Assembly: GCF_000400485.1 (NCBI RefSeq)
Contig: NZ_ASHR01000001.1
Location: 32,626-96,625 of the forward strand
Origin: Agrococcus pavilionensis RW1
GTDB taxonomy: Bacteria > Actinomycetota > Actinomycetes > Actinomycetales > Microbacteriaceae
DNA length: 64,000 nucleotides
Direction: 5' to 3'
The notes under the pieces are model-generated. The model was not told the DNA's origin and did no database searches. It was given only the letters and a program-made list of their open reading frames with translations. Below, piece after piece: positions 1-8,806 of this stretch (position 1 is its first letter; every line of letters starts with the position of its first letter). The translations under genes were made by a program, and so were the position numbers.

Positions 1-272
1 GGGCCGGTCTGGTCGACGCGGATGAGGAGGGCGTCGCCGTCGCAGTCGATCGCGATCGAGCGCGGCACCTGGATGTTGCCGGACGTGTCACCCTTCCGCC
101 AGTACTCCTGCCGGGAGCGCGACCAGAACGTCACGCGGCCCTCGGTCGCGGTGCGGCGCAGCGCCTCGTCGTCCATGTATCCGACCATGAGCACGTCGCC
201 CGTCGCGTCGTCCTGGATGACGGCCGCGACGAGCCCGTCGGCGTCCTTCTTGAGCTGCGGCAGCTCGCTCAT
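1..272 (-). CDS. hisI: Phosphoribosyl-AMP cyclohydrolase HisI (partial, 3' end outside window)
   Basis: Hydrolyses the purine ring of phosphoribosyl-AMP, the third step of histidine synthesis, in the cytosol. About 90 N-terminal residues are visible; the C-terminal Zn-binding part lies beyond the window edge. The family signature is clear: [10 protein letters not shown], then [12 protein letters not shown] and [10 protein letters not shown], followed by the start of the DCDGDALL strand. The ATG at 272 overlaps the hisF stop in an ATGA arrangement, so translation is probably coupled to hisF. It is the last visible gene of the rpe-hisE-hisG-hisF-hisI unit. Confidence 0.95.
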   Translation of the reverse strand, partial: MSELPQLKKDADGLVAAVIQDDATGDVLMVGYMDDEALRRTATEGRVTFWSRSRQEYWRKGDTSGNIQVPRSIAIDCDGDALLIRVDQTG

Positions 273-1027
273 CGCACCGTCACCCCCGCCTCGCGCATCG
301 CGGCCTTGACCTCGCCGATCGTGCACTGGCCGCTGTGGAAGATGCTCGCGGCGAGCACGGCGTCGGCGCCCGCGGCCACGGCTGGCGCGAAGTCGGCCGG
401 ATCCCCCGCACCGCCGGAGGCGATGACGGGGCACGTCGCGACCGCGCGCACCGCGCGCGTGAGCTCGAGGTCGAAGCCGTCCTTCGTGCCGTCGGCGTCG
501 ATCGAGTTGACGAGCAGCTCGCCGACGCCGCGGCGCACGCCCTCGGCCGCCCACTCGAGCGCGTCGAGCCCGGCGCCGCGCGAGCCGCCGTGCGTCGTCA
601 CCTCGAAGCCCGAGGGCGTCTCGGGCGAGCGGCGCACGTCGAGCGAGAGCACGAGCACCTGGGAGCCGAAGTCGGCGACGATGCGGTCGATGAGCTCGGG
701 ATCGCGGATCGCGGCGGAGTTGACGCCGACCTTGTCGGCGCCGTGCGCGAGCAGCCGCGCGACGTCGTCGCGGCTGCGCACGCCGCCGCCGACGGTGAGC
801 GGGATGAAGACCTGCTCCGCGCAGCGCTCGACGACCTCGAGCATGGTGCCGGCGTCCTCGACGGTCGCCTTGACGTCGAGGAAGGTCAGCTCGTCGGCGC
901 CCTGCTCGGCGTAGCGGGCGGCGAGCTCGACCGGATCGCCCTGGTCGGTGAGCCCCTGGAAGCGGACGCCCTTGACGACGCGCCCGTGGGCGACGTCGAG
1001 GCACGGGATGACGCGGGTGGCGAGCAC
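269..1027 (-). CDS. hisF: Imidazole glycerol phosphate synthase cyclase subunit HisF
   Basis: Cyclase subunit of the HisF-HisH synthase, which uses ammonia from HisH to form imidazole glycerol phosphate and AICAR. The 252-residue length is normal for this (beta/alpha)8 barrel. The N-terminal VIPCLDV carries catalytic Asp11 and the second catalytic Asp is Asp130 (LSLDVRR). Phosphate-binding glycines are visible in TVGGGVRS and IASGGAGD. The start is a GTG at 1027, preceded by a strong AGGAGGA that overlaps the stop region of hisG. The partner gene hisH is not in this window. Confidence 0.97.
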   Translation of the reverse strand: MLATRVIPCLDVAHGRVVKGVRFQGLTDQGDPVELAARYAEQGADELTFLDVKATVEDAGTMLEVVERCAEQVFIPLTVGGGVRSRDDVARLLAHGADKVGVNSAAIRDPELIDRIVADFGSQVLVLSLDVRRSPETPSGFEVTTHGGSRGAGLDALEWAAEGVRRGVGELLVNSIDADGTKDGFDLELTRAVRAVATCPVIASGGAGDPADFAPAVAAGADAVLAASIFHSGQCTIGEVKAAMREAGVTVR

Positions 1028-1037
1028 GGCGGTCCTC

Positions 1038-1892
1038 CTAGATGCGGGCGGCGTGGATGTTGGTGACGATGATCGCGCGCGCGCCGACGTCGGCGAGGGC
1101 GTCCATGATCTGGTTCGTCTCCTGGCTGCGCACCATGACGCGCACGGCGACCCAGTCGGGGTCGTGCAGCGGGCTCACGGTCGCGCTCTCGAAGCCGCTC
1201 GCGATGCCGATCGCCGCGTCGAGGCGCGAGCGCTCGATGTCGTAGTCGACGAGCACGAAGTCGCGCGCGACGATGACGCCGTCGAGCCGCCGCTTGAGGG
1301 TCGCGAGCCCCGGCTTGTCGGTGCCGTGCTCCCCCGCGTCGTTCGTGATGAGCACGGCCTCGCTCTCGAGGATCGGCTCGCCGAAGACCTCGAGGCCCTG
1401 GGCCCGCAGGGTCGCGCCCGTCTCGACGACGTCGGCCACGGCATCCGCGACCCCGAGCCGCACGGCCGACTCGACGGCGCCGTCGAGGCGCACGAGCTCG
1501 GCGGTCACGCCGTGCTGCGCGAGATGCTGCTCGACGAGGCCCGTGTACGAGGATGCGACGCGCTGACCCTCGAGGTCGCGCGCGTCGCCGAAGCGGCCGG
1601 CCGGGCCCGCGAAGCGGAACGTCGAGCGGGCGAAGCCGAGGCCCTCGATCTCGAGCGCGGGCGAGCCGGAGTCGAGCAGCAGGTCGCGGCCGGTGATGCC
1701 GACGTCGAGCGCGCCCGAGCCGACGTAGGTCGCGATGTCGCGCGGCCGGAGGAAGAAGAACTCGACCTCGTTGCGGGCGTCGACGACGATGAGCTCCTTG
1801 CCGTCGCGGCGACCGCGGTAGCCGGCCTCGTCGAGCATCTGGGCGGCCGTCTCGGCGAGCGAGCCCTTGTTGGGCACGGCGATCTTGAGCAT
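1038..1892 (-). CDS. hisG: ATP phosphoribosyltransferase HisG (long form)
   Basis: Catalyses the first committed step of histidine synthesis, joining ATP and PRPP. At 284 residues it is the long form, whose C-terminal ACT-like domain (roughly residues 210-284) gives feedback inhibition by histidine; long forms do not need HisZ. The PRPP-binding loop is visible as ETGATLR at about residues 157-163. The ATG at 1892 has a GAAGGA ribosome site six bases upstream. It sits between hisE and hisF in the usual actinobacterial order. Confidence 0.97.
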   Translation of the reverse strand: MLKIAVPNKGSLAETAAQMLDEAGYRGRRDGKELIVVDARNEVEFFFLRPRDIATYVGSGALDVGITGRDLLLDSGSPALEIEGLGFARSTFRFAGPAGRFGDARDLEGQRVASSYTGLVEQHLAQHGVTAELVRLDGAVESAVRLGVADAVADVVETGATLRAQGLEVFGEPILESEAVLITNDAGEHGTDKPGLATLKRRLDGVIVARDFVLVDYDIERSRLDAAIGIASGFESATVSPLHDPDWVAVRVMVRSQETNQIMDALADVGARAIIVTNIHAARI

Positions 1893-1930
1893 GGTGGTTC
1901 CTTCAGGTCTGACGGTCGGTGGACGGCGCG

Positions 1931-2194
1931 TCAGAGATGTCGGTACACGTCCTGCAGCGAGATGCCCTTCGCGAGCATGAGCACCTGGAGGTGGTAGAGC
2001 AGCTGCGAGATCTCGATCGCCGCGTCCTCGTCGCTCTCGTGCTCGGCGGCCATCCAGACCTCCGCGGCCTCCTCCACGATCTTCTTGCCGATCTCGTGGA
2101 CGCCGGCGTCGACCGCCGCGACCGTGCCGGAGCCCGGTCGTCGCTCGGCGAGCGTCTGCTCGAGCTCGGCGTACAGCTCGTCGAAGGTCTTCAC
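1931..2194 (-). CDS. hisE: Phosphoribosyl-ATP diphosphatase HisE
   Basis: Converts phosphoribosyl-ATP to phosphoribosyl-AMP, acting between HisG and HisI. It is an 87-residue stand-alone all-alpha MazG-like protein; actinobacteria usually keep HisE and HisI as separate genes, as here. The metal-binding helix [16 protein letters not shown] and the following [13 protein letters not shown] helix are characteristic. The start is a GTG at 2194 that overlaps the rpe stop (GTGA), so it is probably translated by coupling from rpe. Confidence 0.96.
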   Translation of the reverse strand: MKTFDELYAELEQTLAERRPGSGTVAAVDAGVHEIGKKIVEEAAEVWMAAEHESDEDAAIEISQLLYHLQVLMLAKGISLQDVYRHL

Positions 2195-2847
2195 GCCTCC
2201 AGGCTACCGGCGTCGCGGAGCGCCGCGATGCGCGCGGCCACGTCGTCGTGCCCGTAGACGGCCGATCCGGCCACGAAGACGTCGGCGCCCGCGGCCGCGG
2301 CGATCGGCAGCGTGTCGGCGGTGATGCCGCCGTCGACCTGCAGCGCGAGCTCGACGCCCGCCTCGTCGGCGCGGCTCCGCAGCTCGACGAGCTTCGGCAT
2401 CATGTCGGCCATGAAGGACTGGCCGCCGAAGCCGGGCTCGACGGTCATGACGAGCACCATGTCGAACTCCGTCAGGTGCTCGAGCACCGCGTCGACCGCG
2501 GTGCCCGGCTTGAGCGCGATCGCCGCGCGCGTGCCACGGGCCCGCAGCTCGCGCGCGAGCGCGACGCCGTCGTTCGTCGCCTCGGCGTGGAACGTGACCG
2601 ACTCGACGCCGCGGATGGCGTACTGCGGCGCCCACGTGTCGGGGTCGTCGATCATGAGGTGCACGTCGATCGGCAGCTCGGTCACCTCGGCGATGCGCTG
2701 CACCATCGGCAGCCCGAAGGTGAGGTTCGGCACGAAGTGGGCGTCCATGACGTCGACGTGCACGCCGTCGGCGTCCCGGATGCGCTCGAGGTCGCGCTCG
2801 AGGTTGACGAAGTCCGCCGACAGGATGCTGGGGTGGATCCTGACCAT
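2191..2847 (-). CDS. rpe: Ribulose-phosphate 3-epimerase Rpe
   Basis: Interconverts ribulose 5-phosphate and xylulose 5-phosphate in the pentose phosphate pathway, which also supplies PRPP for the his genes downstream. The TIM barrel shows the metal and catalytic signatures [22 protein letters not shown] (His30, Asp32), DVHLM (His62) and the later VDGGI strand. I chose ATG at 2847 (218 aa) over the GTG at 2856, because the GTG overlaps a TAGGGT promoter box at 2855-2860. The box lies 7 bases from the ATG, so the mRNA should be leaderless. Confidence 0.95.
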   Translation of the reverse strand: MVRIHPSILSADFVNLERDLERIRDADGVHVDVMDAHFVPNLTFGLPMVQRIAEVTELPIDVHLMIDDPDTWAPQYAIRGVESVTFHAEATNDGVALARELRARGTRAAIALKPGTAVDAVLEHLTEFDMVLVMTVEPGFGGQSFMADMMPKLVELRSRADEAGVELALQVDGGITADTLPIAAAAGADVFVAGSAVYGHDDVAARIAALRDAGSLEA

Positions 2848-2854
2848 GCCCGCC

Positions 2855-2860
2855 ACCCTA
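2855..2860 (-). promoter_or_regulatory. -10 box of leaderless rpe-his transcript
   Basis: TAGGGT lies 7 bases upstream of the rpe ATG and overlaps the stop codon of the preceding RES-domain gene. The spacing fits actinobacterial leaderless promoters (TANNNT about 6-8 nt before the start codon). No good -35 hexamer is visible. This box decides the start codon choice for rpe. Confidence 0.5.
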
Positions 2861-3352
2861 TCCGCGTCGGCGCAGGCGCACCGTCGGGGCGCCTGCCTCG
2901 TTCCAGCGGAACAGCACGAGGTGCCAGAGCCCGGGGCGCTGGCGGGACGGGTCGATCACGCCGTTCGCGCCGAGCTCGAGCAAGCGGTCGCGGACCGTCC
3001 AGGAGCGCGGCGTGCCGCCCGCGGCCGCGACGTCCTGCCACGGGGCCGCCGCGTCGGCGACGTCGATGCCCGCAGCGGCGAGCGCATCCGCGTCGCGCAG
3101 GTCGACGATGCCGCTCGCCTCGACGTCGACCTCGACGACCTCGAGCTCCTCGGCCCGCGCATCCCGGTGCGCGAGCATCGCGGCCGCCACGCCGTCGCGG
3201 GACGAGCTCAGGTAGAGCGTCGGCTCGTGCGCCCGCGAGTAGCGCCCCGCCGCGCGCGATCCCGCGATCGCGCGCTCGCGGTAGCGCGGGTCGACCGCGC
3301 GGTGGAACGTGCCCCGCACCGGCGGCGCCGCGATCCCGTCGAGGCCGATCAC
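2858..3352 (-). CDS. RES-domain protein without visible antitoxin partner
   Basis: A 164-residue protein made almost entirely of a RES domain, the fold of NAD+-degrading toxins such as MbcT. Family features are GTFHRA near residue 14, GRYS then LYLSSS near 40-50, VDLRDADALAAAGID, and the C-terminal VIDPS...LWHLVLFRW. Known toxins use conserved Arg, Glu and Ser residues; the Glu expected after LYLSSS is not obvious, so activity may be altered. It is translationally coupled to rsmB (GTGA overlap; GTG start at 3352). There is no Xre/MbcA-type antitoxin gene beside it. The toxin role is inference only. Confidence 0.75.
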   Translation of the reverse strand: MIGLDGIAAPPVRGTFHRAVDPRYRERAIAGSRAAGRYSRAHEPTLYLSSSRDGVAAAMLAHRDARAEELEVVEVDVEASGIVDLRDADALAAAGIDVADAAAPWQDVAAAGGTPRSWTVRDRLLELGANGVIDPSRQRPGLWHLVLFRWNEAGAPTVRLRRRG

Positions 3353-4689
3353 CCCGCGGGCCGCATGAGCAGCTGGATGAACATCGCGTCGGTGCCGTTG
3401 CGGTGCGGCCACAGCTGCACCGCGTCGCCCGTCTCGCCGAGCGCGATGCCGGGCGAGAGCTCGGCGACGACCTCGCGCGTCGGCACCGGCTCGAGGCCGA
3501 GGGCGGATGCGCGCTCGACGACCGCGCGCGTCTCGGCGAGGTGGGGCGAGCACGTGACGTAGGCGACGAGCCCGCCGGGGCGCACGGCGCGAGCGGACGC
3601 CTCGAGCAGCTCGACCTGGAGCGCCGCGAGCTCCGGCACGTCGGTCGGCTGCTTGCGCCAGCGGGCCTCGGGCCGCCGGCGCAGCGCGCCGAGGCCCGTG
3701 CACGGGGCGTCGAGCAGCACGCGGTCGAAGGCGCCCGCGGTCTCGCCCCGGCCGTAGCGGCGGCCGTCGCCCACGACGACGTCGGGGCGCGGCTCGATCG
3801 AGCGCACCGCGTCGCGCACGAGCCTCGCGCGGTGCGGCGCGACCTCGTTGGCCTCGAGCCGCGCGCCGTGCACCGCGGCCTCGGCGGCGAGCAGCGCGGT
3901 CTTGCCGCCCGGGCCCGCGCACAGGTCGAGCCAGCGCTCGCCCGCCGCGACCGGACGCGCGCGCGTGAGGGCGAGGGCGGCGAGCTGGCTGCCCGCGTCC
4001 TGCACGCGCCACGCCCCGCTCGCGACCTGCGGCACCCGAGCGGGGTCGCCGCCCGGCGCGACGCGGCCGAGCGGGCTCGCGGTCGGCGCGAGGTCGAGCT
4101 CGCCCGGCTCGGCGAGGCCGGGCAGCGCGACGAGCTGTACCGCTGGCGGGTCGTTGTCGGCCTCGAGGAGCGCCTCGAGCTCGCCGGCCGCGCCCTCGCG
4201 GTCGAGCGTGCGCCGCAGCGCGCGCAGCACCCACGCGGGGTGCGACGACTCGAGCGCGAGCCGCTCGTCGGCGCCGAGCCGCTCGGCGATGCGCGCGAGT
4301 CGCTGCTCCCACGGCTCCTCCGAGAGCCGGCGCAGCACCGCGTTCGCGAAGCCGAGCCGCCCCTTGTTGCGGCGCCCGAGCAGCGCGACGGTCTCGTGCA
4401 CCGCGGCGTGCGCGGGCACGCGCATGCGGCTGAGCTGGTGCGAGCCGATGCGGAGGGTCGCGCGCGTCTCCGGGTCGATCTCGTCGACCGGCCGGCCCGC
4501 GGCGTCGGCGATGAGCGCGTCGTGCTGGCCCTGCCAGCGGAGCGTGCCGTAGGCGAGCTCGGTCGCGAAGCCCGCGTCGGCGGGGCTCAGGCCGGCCTCG
4601 CGGATGCGCGCGGGCAGCAGCAGGTTGGCGTACGCGTCGTCGCGGTCGACCGCGAGGACGACGTCGCGCGCGACGAGGCGGGCGCTCAT
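3349..4689 (-). CDS. rsmB: 16S rRNA (cytosine-C5)-methyltransferase RsmB/Fmu
   Basis: S-adenosylmethionine-dependent methyltransferase of 16S rRNA. The 446 residues comprise an N-terminal NusB-like RNA-binding domain (about 1-140) and a C-terminal Rossmann methyltransferase domain. The SAM loop LDLCAGPGGK is at about 254-263. The two catalytic cysteines are in DAPCTGLG (Cys330) and YVTCSPH (Cys380). It overlaps the fmt stop by four bases (ATGA), a common fmt-fmu pairing. The C-terminal end overlaps the RES gene. Confidence 0.95.
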   Translation of the reverse strand: MSARLVARDVVLAVDRDDAYANLLLPARIREAGLSPADAGFATELAYGTLRWQGQHDALIADAAGRPVDEIDPETRATLRIGSHQLSRMRVPAHAAVHETVALLGRRNKGRLGFANAVLRRLSEEPWEQRLARIAERLGADERLALESSHPAWVLRALRRTLDREGAAGELEALLEADNDPPAVQLVALPGLAEPGELDLAPTASPLGRVAPGGDPARVPQVASGAWRVQDAGSQLAALALTRARPVAAGERWLDLCAGPGGKTALLAAEAAVHGARLEANEVAPHRARLVRDAVRSIEPRPDVVVGDGRRYGRGETAGAFDRVLLDAPCTGLGALRRRPEARWRKQPTDVPELAALQVELLEASARAVRPGGLVAYVTCSPHLAETRAVVERASALGLEPVPTREVVAELSPGIALGETGDAVQLWPHRNGTDAMFIQLLMRPAG

Positions 4690-5618
4690 CGGCCGCCCTC
4701 TGCGGGCGCGAGCTCGAAGACGGCCGTGCCGCCCCGGCCGCGGAGCCAGTCGACGCCCGGCATGGGGCGCTTCCCCGCGGGCTGCACCTCGACGAGCTCG
4801 AGCGGGGCGCTGCCCGTGCCGACGACGGCCGCGCGCCCGGCGATCGCCGCGTGGCCGGGCGGCAGCGGCTCGGCGCCCGAGCGGACGAGCGCGAGCAGCT
4901 TGACCCGCTGGCCGTCGACGGTGCCGTGCGCGCCCGGCTCGGGCGTCACGCCCCGCCAGCGGCTCAGCACGACGGGCGCCGGCCGCTGAAGGTCGAGCGC
5001 GCCGTCGGCGAGGGTGAGCTTGGGCGCGAGCGTCGGCGACCCGACCTGCTCGGCGAACCTCGCGGTGCCGGCCTCGATCTCGCGCACGGCCTCGGCGAGC
5101 TCGCCCGCGCCGAGCACGGCGAGCTCCGCGAGCAGCTCGCCCGCGGTCGTGCCCTCGGCGATCGGCGCCTCGCGCACGCGCACGAGCGGCCCGGCGTCGA
5201 GCTGCTCGACGAGTCGGAACACGCTCACGCCCGTGCTGCTGCGGCCGTCGATGAGCGCTCGCTGCACGGGCGCGGCGCCGCGGTAGTCGGGCAGCACCGA
5301 GAAGTGCAGGTTGATCCAGCCGTGCCGCGGCAGCGACAGGAGCGGCTCGCGCACGAGCCCGCCGTAGGCGACGACCGCGGCGAGCTCGGGCTCGAGCGCC
5401 GCGATCCGCTCGGTCGCCTCGGCGTCGAGCCGGTTCGCCTCGATGACGTCGAGGCCGAGCTCGACCGCGCGCGCCGCGACGGGCGTCGGGGTGAGCACGC
5501 GCTTGCGGCCCTGCGGCGAGGGGGCGCGAGTGACGACCGCGGCGATCTCGTGCTCGGCCGCGAGGGCCTCGAGGCTCGGCACGGCGGCGGCGGGACTGCC
5601 GGCGAAGACGATGCGCAT
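4686..5618 (-). CDS. fmt: Methionyl-tRNA formyltransferase Fmt
   Basis: Formylates initiator Met-tRNA with 10-formyl-tetrahydrofolate. The 310-residue length is typical. The catalytic centre is visible as NLHFSVLP (Asn103, His105, Ser107) followed by DYRGAAPVQ, with the catalytic Asp141 in QLDAG. The N-terminal MRIVFAGSP opens the Rossmann-type formyltransferase fold, and residues from about 205 form the OB-fold C-terminal domain. The ATG at 5618 was chosen because MRIVFAG matches the family start. It lies 25 bases downstream of priA and overlaps rsmB. Confidence 0.96.
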   Translation of the reverse strand: MRIVFAGSPAAAVPSLEALAAEHEIAAVVTRAPSPQGRKRVLTPTPVAARAVELGLDVIEANRLDAEATERIAALEPELAAVVAYGGLVREPLLSLPRHGWINLHFSVLPDYRGAAPVQRALIDGRSSTGVSVFRLVEQLDAGPLVRVREAPIAEGTTAGELLAELAVLGAGELAEAVREIEAGTARFAEQVGSPTLAPKLTLADGALDLQRPAPVVLSRWRGVTPEPGAHGTVDGQRVKLLALVRSGAEPLPPGHAAIAGRAAVVGTGSAPLELVEVQPAGKRPMPGVDWLRGRGGTAVFELAPAEGGR

Positions 5619-5643
5619 GACTGCTTCCTGACTCGGGACGGCG

Positions 5644-7599
5644 CTACAGGCCGTCGAAGGGCTCGTGATCATCCAACCGGATGCGGAGCCTCGCGGGCGC
5701 GCCGGGGCGGGCCGGGCGGCGCGCGGCGGCGAGCACGCGCGCCCGCACGACGCTCGCGACGCGGGGCCCGTCGGCGTAGGCGAAGCGCGCGATCGCGCGC
5801 TCGCGCTCCTCCCCCGGTCGCGCATCCGCGGCAGGCACCGGTCCGAGCACGTCGAGGTGCTCGATGCCGGAGAGCGCCTCGAGCGCCTCGGCGACGGCGT
5901 CGGGGTGCCCGACGACGGATGCGGTGCGCACGGCGGGCGGGAACCGGAGCGCGCGCCGCTCGGCGAGCTCGGCCTTCGCGAACGGCACGGTCGTCGCGCC
6001 CGTGATCGCCGCGGCCGCGGGCCCCATGACGCCCGCGAGCACGACGCTCGCGCCGTCGGCGGCGAGCGCGCGGGCCGTCGCCCACTGCCGCACGGCCTCC
6101 TCCGCGACGCGGAGCCCCTCGCGCGCGAGCAGCGAGTCGCCGTCGAGCAGCAGCACCGCGCGGTAGCCGCCCTCGGCGATCGGCTCGGCGCCGCGCGTCG
6201 CGACGACGATGCGCGGGCGCGCGTCGACCTCGAGCCGCTCGTGCTCCCCGTCGGCGATCGCGACGGGGATGCCGGGCATCGCGCGGCCGAGCTCCTCGGC
6301 GATGCGGCTCGAGCCGCGGCCCACCTCGCGCATGCGCGTGCCGCTGCAGGACGGGCACGACCACGCGGCGGCGAGCCGACCGCAGAGCCGGCACGCGGGA
6401 GCGGAGCCGCGGGAGCGCACGCCGAGCGGGCCGCCGCACGCGCGGCAGCGGGCGCGCGCGCCGCAATCCCCGCACGCGAGGCCCGGGGCGTGGCCGGGCC
6501 GCGCGACCTGCACGAGCACGGGACCGTGCTGCAGCCCTTCGCGCGCGGCCGCGAACGCGGCGGCCGGCACGCGCCGGCCGTCGTCGGCGAGCGCCGCGGG
6601 CAGCACGCGCACGCGGTGCTCCCCCACGCGCTCGTGCTCGAGGAAGCCGACCTCGACGAGCCGCTCGGCGTCGGTGGAGCGCGCGTGCCCGGCGAGCACG
6701 AGCGCGCACCCCGATTGCGCCTGCCGCACGAGCGCGGCGTCGCGCGCGTGCACGCCGGGCGCGAGCGGCTCGGCGAGCAGCGGGTCGCCGTCCTCCCACA
6801 CCGCGAGCAGCCCGAGCCGCTTCGCGGGGGCGTAGACCGCGGAGCGCGGGCCGATGATCGCGACGGGCTCGTCGTCGAGGCAGCGGAGGAAGGCGCGGTA
6901 GCGCTCGGGGTTCTTCTGCCGCGCGTCGAGCTCGACGACCCGCTCCTCGCCGACGGCCGCGTCGAGCGCGAGCCGCAGCTGCCGCTGCTCGCGGTGGTCC
7001 GGCACGACGAGGATCGCCTGCTCGCCGCGCTCGAGCGCCTGCCGCGCGAGCGCGGCGAGCGCGATCGCCCAGCGGCCGATCCACGCTGTCCCGTCGTCGC
7101 CGTCGGCGACCTCGGCGACGCCGCCCGCGCACTCGAGCGCGATGCGCCGGCGCGCCTCGACGAGGCCGGGGAGCACGGGGGCGGATGCGTCGGCGACCGC
7201 GGGCAGCGCGGGCAGGGCCGCGCGGTCGGCCGCGTCGCGCGCGAGCCACGCCTTCTCGACGCGCGCCTGGCGGCCGGGGATCGCGACGCGCAGCACGTCG
7301 GCCGCTCCCCCGGCGGCGCGATCGGCGACCGCGCGGGCGAGCGCCCACACCTCGGGCTGCAGCACCGGCACGGTCGAGACGACGTGCGCGACGTCGGCGA
7401 CCTCGCCCTCCCAGTCGCGCGCATCCGCCACCTCGACGACGTAGCCGGAGGCCTCGCGCTCGTTGCGGAGCGGCACGCGCACGCGCACGCCCGGCGCGAC
7501 TCCCTCGAGGCCGGGCGGGACGCGGTACTCGAAGAGCCGGTCGAGCTGCGGCAGCCGCGAGTCGACGACGACCCGCGCGAAGGCGGGCGCGGGCGTCAA
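5644..7599 (-). CDS. priA: Primosomal protein N' PriA, actinobacterial form lacking the helicase P-loop
   Basis: Replication-restart protein homologue of 651 residues. The N-terminal 3'-end-binding domain (ARVVVDSRLPQLDRLFEYRVP) and a zinc-binding block at about residues 373-420 with four CxxC pairs (CGDC, CRAC, CRLC, CPSC) are present. The Walker A motif of E. coli PriA is absent; the equivalent region reads GDDGTAWIGRW and leads into ILVVPDHRE. Loss of ATPase motifs is a known trait of actinobacterial PriA-like proteins, so it is unlikely to be an active helicase. It sits between metK and fmt, as in many actinobacteria. Confidence 0.93.
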   Translation of the reverse strand: MTPAPAFARVVVDSRLPQLDRLFEYRVPPGLEGVAPGVRVRVPLRNEREASGYVVEVADARDWEGEVADVAHVVSTVPVLQPEVWALARAVADRAAGGAADVLRVAIPGRQARVEKAWLARDAADRAALPALPAVADASAPVLPGLVEARRRIALECAGGVAEVADGDDGTAWIGRWAIALAALARQALERGEQAILVVPDHREQRQLRLALDAAVGEERVVELDARQKNPERYRAFLRCLDDEPVAIIGPRSAVYAPAKRLGLLAVWEDGDPLLAEPLAPGVHARDAALVRQAQSGCALVLAGHARSTDAERLVEVGFLEHERVGEHRVRVLPAALADDGRRVPAAAFAAAREGLQHGPVLVQVARPGHAPGLACGDCGARARCRACGGPLGVRSRGSAPACRLCGRLAAAWSCPSCSGTRMREVGRGSSRIAEELGRAMPGIPVAIADGEHERLEVDARPRIVVATRGAEPIAEGGYRAVLLLDGDSLLAREGLRVAEEAVRQWATARALAADGASVVLAGVMGPAAAAITGATTVPFAKAELAERRALRFPPAVRTASVVGHPDAVAEALEALSGIEHLDVLGPVPAADARPGEERERAIARFAYADGPRVASVVRARVLAAARRPARPGAPARLRIRLDDHEPFDGL

Positions 7600-7603
7600 G
7601 GCC

Positions 7604-8806
7604 TCACAGCCCCGCGGCGGCGCGCAGCGCGTCGACGCGGTCGAGCCGCTCCCACGTGAACCCGGGCAGCTCGCGGCCGAAGTGGCCGTACGCGGCGGTC
7701 TGGCGGTACTTCGGCTCGCGCAGCTCGAGGTCGCGCACGATCGCGCCCGGCCGGAGGTCGAAGACCTCCTGGATCGCCTCGCCGATCGCGAGGTCGTCGA
7801 TCACGCCGGTGCCGAACGATTCGACGTAGAGGCCGACGGGCTGCGCCATCCCGATCGCGTAGGCGGCCTGCACCTCGAGCCGCTTCGCGAGCCCCGCGGC
7901 GACAGCGTTCTTCGCGACCCAGCGCAGCGCGTAGGCGGCCGAGCGGTCGACCTTCGACGGGTCCTTGCCGCTGAACGCGCCGCCGCCGTGGCGAGCAGCG
8001 CCGCCGTAGGTGTCGACGATGATCTTGCGGCCCGTGAGCCCGGCGTCGCCCTTCGGGCCGCCGGTCAGGAACGAGCCGGAGGGGTTGACGATCGCGCGCA
8101 TGCCGCTCGCGTCGAGGCCGAGCTCGGCGACGACGGGGGCGATGACGTGCTCGATCACCGCGTCGCGGATCTCGTCGTTCGTGACGCCAGGGGCGTGCTG
8201 CGTCGAGACGAGCACGGTGTCGACCGAGACGGGCGTGAAGCCGTCGTAGCCGATCGTCACCTGCGTCTTGCCGTCGGGCCGCAGGAACGGGATCTCGGCC
8301 GAGCGCCGGACGGCGGCCAGCCGCTCGGCGAGCCGGTGCGCGGCCCACGCGGTCGCCGGCATGAACGTCGGCGTCTCGTCGGTCGCGAAGCCGAACATGA
8401 TGCCCTGGTCGCCGGCGCCGTCGCGGTCGAGCGGGTCGACGGAGCCGCCGCGCGCCTCGACGGCGGTGTCGACGCCCGTCGCGATCTCGGGGCTCTGCTC
8501 GCCGATCGAGACGGTCACGCCGCAGGAGTTGCCGTCGAACGAGACCTCGCTCGAGTCGTAGCCGATGTCGACGATGACCTTCCGCACGACCGAGGCGATG
8601 TCGACGTAGCCGGTCGTGCGCACCTCGCCCGCGACGTGGACGAGACCGGTCGTGACGAGCGTCTCGACCGCGACGCGCGCCTCCGGGTCCTGCGCGAGCA
8701 TCGCGTCGAGGATCGCGTCGGAGATCTGGTCGGAGATCTTGTCGGGGTGACCCTCGGTCACCGACTCCGACGTGAACAGCCGGAGGCTGCCTGGACTGCT
8801 GCTCAC
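7604..8806 (-). CDS. metK: S-adenosylmethionine synthetase MetK
   Basis: Makes S-adenosylmethionine from ATP and methionine; a cytosolic tetramer. The 400-residue protein shows [24 protein letters not shown] near the N-terminus, the [15 protein letters not shown] motif, and the P-loop-like [15 protein letters not shown]. The GTG start at 8806 overlaps the coaBC stop (GTGA). No SAM riboswitch is visible, as expected for an internal operon gene. Its product is used by rsmB, further down the same operon. Confidence 0.98.
   Translation of the reverse strand: MSSSPGSLRLFTSESVTEGHPDKISDQISDAILDAMLAQDPEARVAVETLVTTGLVHVAGEVRTTGYVDIASVVRKVIVDIGYDSSEVSFDGNSCGVTVSIGEQSPEIATGVDTAVEARGGSVDPLDRDGAGDQGIMFGFATDETPTFMPATAWAAHRLAERLAAVRRSAEIPFLRPDGKTQVTIGYDGFTPVSVDTVLVSTQHAPGVTNDEIRDAVIEHVIAPVVAELGLDASGMRAIVNPSGSFLTGGPKGDAGLTGRKIIVDTYGGAARHGGGAFSGKDPSKVDRSAAYALRWVAKNAVAAGLAKRLEVQAAYAIGMAQPVGLYVESFGTGVIDDLAIGEAIQEVFDLRPGAIVRDLELREPKYRQTAAYGHFGRELPGFTWERLDRVDALRAAAGL

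Noticed and set aside
2858..3352. Classical toxin-antitoxin pair
   Set aside because: Only the RES-domain gene is present; both neighbours (rsmB and rpe) are housekeeping genes.
2248..4989. A 913-codon open frame on the plus strand opposite rpe, rsmB and fmt
   Set aside because: It is antisense to well-recognised genes, and its product is Arg/Ala/Gly-rich without any domain; an artefact of high-GC DNA.
5644..7599. Broken priA due to the missing Walker A
   Set aside because: The frame is complete, and loss of helicase motifs is a known feature of actinobacterial PriA-like proteins.
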